Assembly: GCA_025360525.1 (NCBI GenBank)
Contig: JANYCA010000168.1
Location: 1-47,533 of the forward strand
DNA from: Chitinophagaceae bacterium
Lineage (GTDB): Bacteria; Bacteroidota; Bacteroidia; Chitinophagales; Chitinophagaceae
Reading direction: 5' to 3'
Length of the DNA: 47,533 nt
The notes beneath the pieces were generated by a model. It was not told the DNA's origin and did not search any database. It worked only from the letters and a program-made list of their open reading frames with translations. A program made the position numbers and the translations under genes. Positions 43,292-47,533 of this stretch are shown in pieces. Each line of letters opens with the position of its first letter. The stretch's first letter is position 1.

Positions 43292-44440
43292 TTAGTTAGA
43301 AGAAGCCCTTTTTATTTTCATTTTACCAAACCGGTTTTTTACCTCGTCGATGGCTTTGTATAAATCGCTTTTTCGTTCAGTGTCGGAAAATAGATTGGTT
43401 TGCACTGCATCCTGTGTCAATTCGCTCAAACGCACGCCCAGCAATCGAATGGGCTTTCCTTTTTTATACAATTTATTAAAAAGATCTTTTACTACCGGTA
43501 TTATCTCATCATCGGCACAGGTAAAGGAAATGGTGGTTTGACGGGAAGTAGTTTCAAAATCCGGGTATCTTATTTTAACAGCCACACAACCGGCCACTTT
43601 TCCATCCTGCCTTAATTCAAACGCAATTTTTTCTGTTAAACGTACCAGCTCGCTCATTAAAAAAACAAGATCGGTTTTGTTTTCATCGAAGGTGTTTTCG
43701 CTGGAGATTGATTTGGCCTCGTGGTATTGCACAACTTCGCTGGTATGAATTCCAAAACTTTTTTGCCACAAATCAACCCCCCATTTACCCAGTCTTTCTT
43801 CCAGTGCTGCAGGTGTTTTTGTACTTACATCGCCAATTGTAAAAATACCCATCGATTTAAGTACAGCATGTGTATGCTCCCCTACGCCGGGTATTTTATC
43901 AACAGCAAGCGGTGCCAAAAATTCTTTTTCTTTTCCAAAAGGTATTTGCAGATAGCCGTTAGGCTTTGCCTGGTTGGTGGCAATTTTTGCCATCATTTTA
44001 TTACTGGAAAGTCCGAATGAAATAGGCAGCTTTGTTTCGTCCATTATTTCCTGTCTTAAATCAATGGTCCACTGCAGGGGATTAAAAAATTTTTCCATGC
44101 CGGTAAGATCAAGGTAAAATTCATCGATGGAAGCCTTTTCAAAAAGCGGTGCTTTAGCAGCAACAATTTGAGTAACCCAGCGGGAAAAGCGGCTGTATTC
44201 TCCTCGTGTGCCTTTTATTGCAATTGCCTGCGGGCAAAGCTGCATCGCCTGCCTGGAAGGCATCCCGGAATGGATACCAAATTTTCGGGCTTCGTAGCTG
44301 CAAGCAGCTACCACGCCCCTATCGCTGCCCCCTACAAATACAGGTTTGCCTTTTAAAGAAGGATTGTTCAATATTTCAACAGACACAAAAAAGGAGTCTA
44401 AATCAAAATGGGCAACTATGCGTTGAGGGGTATTTTTCAC
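43292..44440 (-). CDS. dinB: DNA polymerase IV (Y-family)
   Basis: 382 residues. Y-family catalytic residues are in HFDLDSFFVSVEILN and SIDEFYLDLTGME; VAACSYEARKFGIHSGMPSR is the fingers region, IPGVGEHTHAVLKSMGI the thumb HhH, and the little finger is the last about 120 residues (GVRLSELTQD). Lesion-bypass polymerase. The C-terminus (FGKMKIKRASSN) shows no clear beta-clamp motif. It lies 21 bases after rimM on the same strand. Confidence 0.96.
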   Translation of the reverse strand: MKNTPQRIVAHFDLDSFFVSVEILNNPSLKGKPVFVGGSDRGVVAACSYEARKFGIHSGMPSRQAMQLCPQAIAIKGTRGEYSRFSRWVTQIVAAKAPLFEKASIDEFYLDLTGMEKFFNPLQWTIDLRQEIMDETKLPISFGLSSNKMMAKIATNQAKPNGYLQIPFGKEKEFLAPLAVDKIPGVGEHTHAVLKSMGIFTIGDVSTKTPAALEERLGKWGVDLWQKSFGIHTSEVVQYHEAKSISSENTFDENKTDLVFLMSELVRLTEKIAFELRQDGKVAGCVAVKIRYPDFETTSRQTTISFTCADDEIIPVVKDLFNKLYKKGKPIRLLGVRLSELTQDAVQTNLFSDTERKSDLYKAIDEVKNRFGKMKIKRASSN

Positions 44441-44461
44441 TGTACTAATTTACTATAATTA

Positions 44462-44977
44462 TTACCGGTAAACATCCAGCAGCCCATCTGGTAATTTTAC
44501 AAATACCTTCCGGTTTTTTTTATCAATTTTATCGAGGGATGCTTCATGAATGGGTATCAGCGCTTCTTTACCATCCAACAGTATCGCACACAATAACTGG
44601 TGAGGCTGCTCAATTACTTCTACAATTTCTCCCAAATTTTCGCCATTGTTTATCATACTAAAACCCAGCATGGAAATAGGTGCTGATGCAGCCGAAAATT
44701 TCTGAAAGTCTTCTGCAGCGAGCCATACATCTTTTGGGGTTAATTTTCTGGCGGCTTCTTTGGTAACAATACCATCAACCTGCACATAAACTTCGGCATC
44801 GTTTTTTATAGTAGTGCCCAAAATAAAATAAGGCATAAAATTATCGATACTTTCTTCCAGGAAAAACATTTCCAGGCCTTTTAAAGATGTTTTCTTACCA
44901 AGATTATGTTGCAAAACCAATTCGCCTTTTAAGCCAAAGCTGGCGGCGAGTTTTCCTATTTTAAAGTATTGAGCCAT
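44462..44977 (-). CDS. rimM: 16S rRNA processing protein RimM
   Basis: 171 residues. N-terminal RimM domain (YFKIGKLAASFGLKGELVLQ), C-terminal PRC barrel (ENLGEIVEVIEQPHQLLCAI then IPIHEASLDKIDKKNRKVFV and LPDGLLDVY). It binds S19 and helps 30S maturation. It follows rpsP with a gap of 118 bases containing a terminator, and precedes dinB. Confidence 0.95.
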   Translation of the reverse strand: MAQYFKIGKLAASFGLKGELVLQHNLGKKTSLKGLEMFFLEESIDNFMPYFILGTTIKNDAEVYVQVDGIVTKEAARKLTPKDVWLAAEDFQKFSAASAPISMLGFSMINNGENLGEIVEVIEQPHQLLCAILLDGKEALIPIHEASLDKIDKKNRKVFVKLPDGLLDVYR

Positions 44978-44984
44978 GGCAAAT

Positions 44985-45024
44985 GTTGAACGTTGTTAGA
45001 AAAGTTGAAGATGGTTTAATAGGG
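44985..45024 (+). repeat. Weak copy of the GGTTGAA/GTTTAA repeat upstream of rimM
   Basis: GTTGAACGTTGTTAG and then GTTGAAGATGGTTTAATAGG; the second piece matches GTTGAAGATAGTTTAA in the array at 6068-6156 at all but one base. Only a partial copy. Confidence 0.4.
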
Positions 45025-45036
45025 AAAGTTACAGCA

Positions 45037-45068
45037 TAAAAAAAGCAATTCCGAAAAACGAAATTGCT
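45037..45068 (-). terminator. Terminator of rpsP
   Basis: On the minus strand AGCAATTTCG pairs with CGGAATTGCT around a T-rich loop (one mismatch) and seven T follow. It lies about 28 bases after the rpsP stop. Confidence 0.8.
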
Positions 45069-45095
45069 GAAAAGAGGTAACCGGACAGAGGTAAA

Positions 45096-45578
45096 TTATT
45101 CGCCTGTTTTAGTTTCTTCTTCTGGGGTTGCTGGTGCTTCTGCAACAACTACTGCTGGTACTTCTACAACTTTCTTTACTACCGGAACGTTGCGGCTATC
45201 CTGGCGGGCTTTTTTATGAGCTCCGGAACGCTTGGCAATGTGAGCATCATGCTCGGCACTCCATGCAGTAAATTTTTGCATTGCTACAGCTTCGTCAAAC
45301 AGGCCTAAGCTTACACCTCTCAACAGATGCTTCAGGAACAATACGCCCTTGAAAGAAAGGATACGACGAACAGTGTCAGTTGGCTGAGCACCTTTGTGTA
45401 ACCAATCCAACGCCTTCTGCCGATCAATCAATACTGTTGCCGGAACAGTCAGTGGGTTGTACGTACCTAGTTTCTGAATAAATTTGCCATCTCGTGGACT
45501 TCTGCCATCTGCAACTACTATAAAGTAGAACGGTCTTTTTTTTGAACCGTGACGTTGCAGTCTCATTTTTACAGCCAT
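45096..45578 (-). CDS. rpsP: 30S ribosomal protein S16 with C-terminal extension
   Basis: 160 residues from ATG 45578 ([20 protein letters not shown]); the frame extends to 45668 without support. The S16 core covers residues 1-85 ([40 protein letters not shown]). Residues about 90-160 are an extension: a basic helix then an Ala/Val/Glu/Pro-rich tail ([20 protein letters not shown]), longer than the roughly 80 residues of S16 in E. coli and, from what I recall, usual in Bacteroidota. A promoter lies 67 bases upstream. Confidence 0.97.
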   Translation of the reverse strand: MAVKMRLQRHGSKKRPFYFIVVADGRSPRDGKFIQKLGTYNPLTVPATVLIDRQKALDWLHKGAQPTDTVRRILSFKGVLFLKHLLRGVSLGLFDEAVAMQKFTAWSAEHDAHIAKRSGAHKKARQDSRNVPVVKKVVEVPAVVVAEAPATPEEETKTGE

Positions 45579-45644
45579 AAAAAATAGAAATTTTTTCGGG
45601 TTGTGAATAAATAGGGTTTCTTTGATCTCCTTTAAAAAGGAAGG

Positions 45645-45676
45645 CGAAGATAATAACCTATATAACATCAGCCAAA
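45645..45676 (-). promoter_or_regulatory. Promoter of rpsP
   Basis: On the minus strand TTTG (45676-45673), a 20-base spacer and TATCTTCG (45652-45645), one mismatch to TAnnTTTG. The leader would be about 60 bases. Confidence 0.5.
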
Positions 45677-45811
45677 TAATTAACTTAAAAATACCTGTAG
45701 CCTTTTGTCAGCCTTCTTTTTGTTATGTAATTTTAGGTTATCTCAGGTCAAAAGGACAGTAACAAAAGGTATTACCTTTTATATGGGTTATTCTTTTAAA
45801 TCTAAAAAGCT

Positions 45812-46951
45812 ATGAAAAACATCATTCTTTTTATTGCGCTATATTTCATTAGTTGCGGGCCGTCCAATAAACTTAAAAAATACTACACACCCGAAGATGC
45901 CAGTGTATTTGAACTGGTGGAACGGCTGTCAAAAAACAGCAATGACGGGGCTGCAGCTAAGCTATTGCCGGAGGCTTATGGTACGGTATTGGCTAAAAGA
46001 CAATTTTTAATAGCAGCGGACTTTGGTTTGCTGGCCCCGGGTGACCGTTATTTACGCCTTGCAAAAGAGTGGGGTGTAATGCTGCAGCTGCATGATAAAA
46101 TTATTGCCACGCCTGCTGCAAAAAAGCTAGTGCCCCAACCATGGGACCCTACTTTTGCAATTGCAGAAGCTAAAACAACTGCTGCTAAAGAATTTTACAA
46201 CCAGGGGCTGGAAGATTTGAATGTAGATGACCGGCGTGCTGCACGCAATGCTTTGGATAATTTTAACAAAGCAAATAGCATTATCCCTGGGTATCAGGAT
46301 GTAAGAAATCTTATAAGGGAGGCCGCAGAAAAGGCAACCATCAACGTAATTGTTAGGGCTGCCAATTATTACAACCAAGGCTGGGATTACTGGGGCTTTC
46401 AAAACGATTGGCTGCAGCAACAAATCATCAGCGATCTCAATTCACAATCGTTTAGGGAAGTACGCTTTTATTCTGATTGGGATGCCAACGCACGACAAAT
46501 ACGGGCCGATAGAATGGTAGAATTAAATTTTACAGAACTATACGTGGGCCAGGTTTTTAACAACCGCTCATCCACTAAACGAAGTATACAAATACAAACC
46601 GGAACTACCAAGTCTATACCACCTAAACCTGTTTACCAAACGGTAAATGCAACCGTATTTACCAACACCACATACATGCAAAGCCGGGCAACACTGGAAT
46701 GCCGTATTTACGACCTGGCAACTGGTAATAATTTACTGTATGATCAATTTCCGGGCAATGATGACTGGCGCATTGAAACAGCAACCTATTCGGGAGATCA
46801 AAGAGCCTTAACGCCGCAAGACTGGAACCGGATAAACAACAATGGCAACCTGCAGCCACCTTCAAGAGCACAGGTTGCAGACAGGTTGATACGCAATTGT
46901 TACAATTTATTAATCAGCCGTATTAAATCAGGAGTACAATTTGGGTCGTAA
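45812..46951 (+). CDS. Putative lipoprotein of unknown function
   Basis: 379 residues. The N-terminus MKNIILFIALYFISCGPSNK looks like a lipoprotein signal with Cys15 as lipidation site. Residues about 120-170 are helical and TPR-like (EFYNQGLEDLNVDDRRAARN, then NKANSIIPGYQDVRNLIREA). The second half is beta-rich (ATINVIVRAANYYNQGWDYW, VELNFTELYVGQVFNNRSST, TLECRIYDLATGNNLLYD). I recognise no named family. Divergent from rpsP. Confidence 0.82.
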   Translation: MKNIILFIALYFISCGPSNKLKKYYTPEDASVFELVERLSKNSNDGAAAKLLPEAYGTVLAKRQFLIAADFGLLAPGDRYLRLAKEWGVMLQLHDKIIATPAAKKLVPQPWDPTFAIAEAKTTAAKEFYNQGLEDLNVDDRRAARNALDNFNKANSIIPGYQDVRNLIREAAEKATINVIVRAANYYNQGWDYWGFQNDWLQQQIISDLNSQSFREVRFYSDWDANARQIRADRMVELNFTELYVGQVFNNRSSTKRSIQIQTGTTKSIPPKPVYQTVNATVFTNTTYMQSRATLECRIYDLATGNNLLYDQFPGNDDWRIETATYSGDQRALTPQDWNRINNNGNLQPPSRAQVADRLIRNCYNLLISRIKSGVQFGS

Positions 46952-47070
46952 TTATTTTTTGTGAAACTAAGGGCTAAAAAAAATTGAAAAGAGTTATTTT
47001 TTAAGGATACTTTTTAGCACTATCTTACGGAGCAAGTTTTTTAAATTATTCATTACTAAAAATAATCAGT

Positions 47071-47418
47071 ATGAACCTCATCATCCGCCTTTTTATAACA
47101 GCAGCTGTAGCTTATGGCTTAAGCATTATTTTAAAAGGTGTGCACATTCCCAATTTTACTGATGCACTTATTCTTGCAGTAGTGCTTGCATTGTTGAATA
47201 CTTTTATCAAACCAATTTTAGTGATTCTTACTTTACCCATCACCATTATAACGATGGGCTTGTTTTTATTTGTAATAAATGCGCTTATCATCCTGCTTGC
47301 CGACAGATTAATGGATGGGATAAGGATAGATGGATTTTGGTGGGCTGTAATTTTCAGTCTTATACTTTCCGTTGCATCATCGGTTGTTTATTCAATGGTT
47401 GAGAAAAAGAGCTATTAG
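47071..47418 (+). CDS. PF04020 (phage holin 4/superfamily IV-like) small membrane protein
   Basis: 115 residues with four hydrophobic segments (about 5-23, 29-50, 54-78 and 92-110): LFITAAVAYGLSIILKGV, ALILAVVLALLNTFIKPILV, LTLPITIITMGLFLFVINAL. The pattern N-TFIKPIL-LTLPITI-TMGLFLFVINA is typical of the PF04020 family. The holin name is historical, and no lysis gene is near. Convergent with the adenine deaminase gene. Confidence 0.93.
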   Translation: MNLIIRLFITAAVAYGLSIILKGVHIPNFTDALILAVVLALLNTFIKPILVILTLPITIITMGLFLFVINALIILLADRLMDGIRIDGFWWAVIFSLILSVASSVVYSMVEKKSY

Positions 47419-47422
47419 TTTT

Positions 47423-47533
47423 CTACACAAACTTAAACTCATCTCCATCAAACAATCCGAGGTCGCTTAATTTTAAATGGGGTATCACCAGCAATGCCAT
47501 AAAAGATAAGGTCATAAAAGGTGCTGCCAGCGT
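47423..47533 (-). CDS. ade: Adenine deaminase, C-terminal end (5' part cut off by the window edge)
   Basis: The last 36 codons and stop of a minus-strand gene: [20 protein letters not shown], then [13 protein letters not shown]. This matches the C-terminal ending of adenine deaminases (PFMTLSFLALPVIPELKLTD). The enzyme would convert adenine to hypoxanthine for salvage. Only the tail is visible, so catalytic residues cannot be checked. Confidence 0.8.
   Translation of the reverse strand, partial: TLAAPFMTLSFMALLVIPHLKLSDLGLFDGDEFKFV

Noticed and set aside
47071..47418. Prophage hint from the holin-like family name
   Set aside because: PF04020 proteins are ordinary chromosomal membrane proteins in many bacteria, and no phage gene lies nearby.

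Overview
The window reads as a piece of a Bacteroidota chromosome, most likely from the Chitinophagaceae. The evidence is an AT-rich base composition, two giant secreted proteins with CHU_C/type B C-terminal domains, a PorP/SprF partner, a type A sorting domain on a secreted nuclease, DUF4954, DUF4105 and DUF1501/DUF1800 proteins, and several good matches to the Bacteroidota promoter form TTG-N19..22-TAnnTTTG. No rRNA, tRNA, CRISPR array or intact insertion sequence was found. Both ends are cut inside genes: a helix-hairpin-helix outer-membrane protein on the left and adenine deaminase on the right.

Layout. 1-2899 (minus): a PorV/PorQ-like barrel gene coupled to a large outer-membrane protein with a ComEA-like HhH domain. 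2984-3856: folD. 3936-5606: a compact XRE regulator / ImmA-IrrE protease / PIN nuclease operon with its own promoter inside an inverted repeat. 5615-6156: a decayed stretch with a probable type I restriction HsdS C-terminal remnant and a tandem repeat. 6151-8609 (minus): proline dehydrogenase and rlmN. 8967-13952: a small OM barrel, a PcaF/PaaJ-like thiolase and, converging on it, sucA. 14257-16758: rpsT, a secreted endonuclease I and a small membrane protein. 16960-23984: recG, then a PKD/CHU_C giant protein and its PorP/SprF partner. 24015-28035 (minus): glmS and DUF4954. 28319-28894: a histidine phosphatase. 29205-31886 (minus): accB-accC and efp. 32191-35602 (minus): DUF1800 and DUF1501. 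36143-43270: guaB, DUF4105, an alpha/beta hydrolase and a second giant CHU_C protein. 43292-45578 (minus): rpsP, rimM, dinB. 45812-47418: a lipoprotein and a PF04020 membrane protein.

Most of the window is housekeeping (folate, TCA cycle, fatty acid, GMP and amino-sugar synthesis, translation, repair) interleaved with T9SS-dependent surface proteins. The accessory part is 3.9-6.2 kb. The points that deserve most attention are: the XRE-ImmA-PIN module and its operator; an EF-P whose modification-loop tip is Arg32 instead of the usual lysine; the HhH/PorV-like outer-membrane pair; recG without a conventional start codon; and two families of short dispersed repeats, one of which supplies the stop codon of two unrelated genes.
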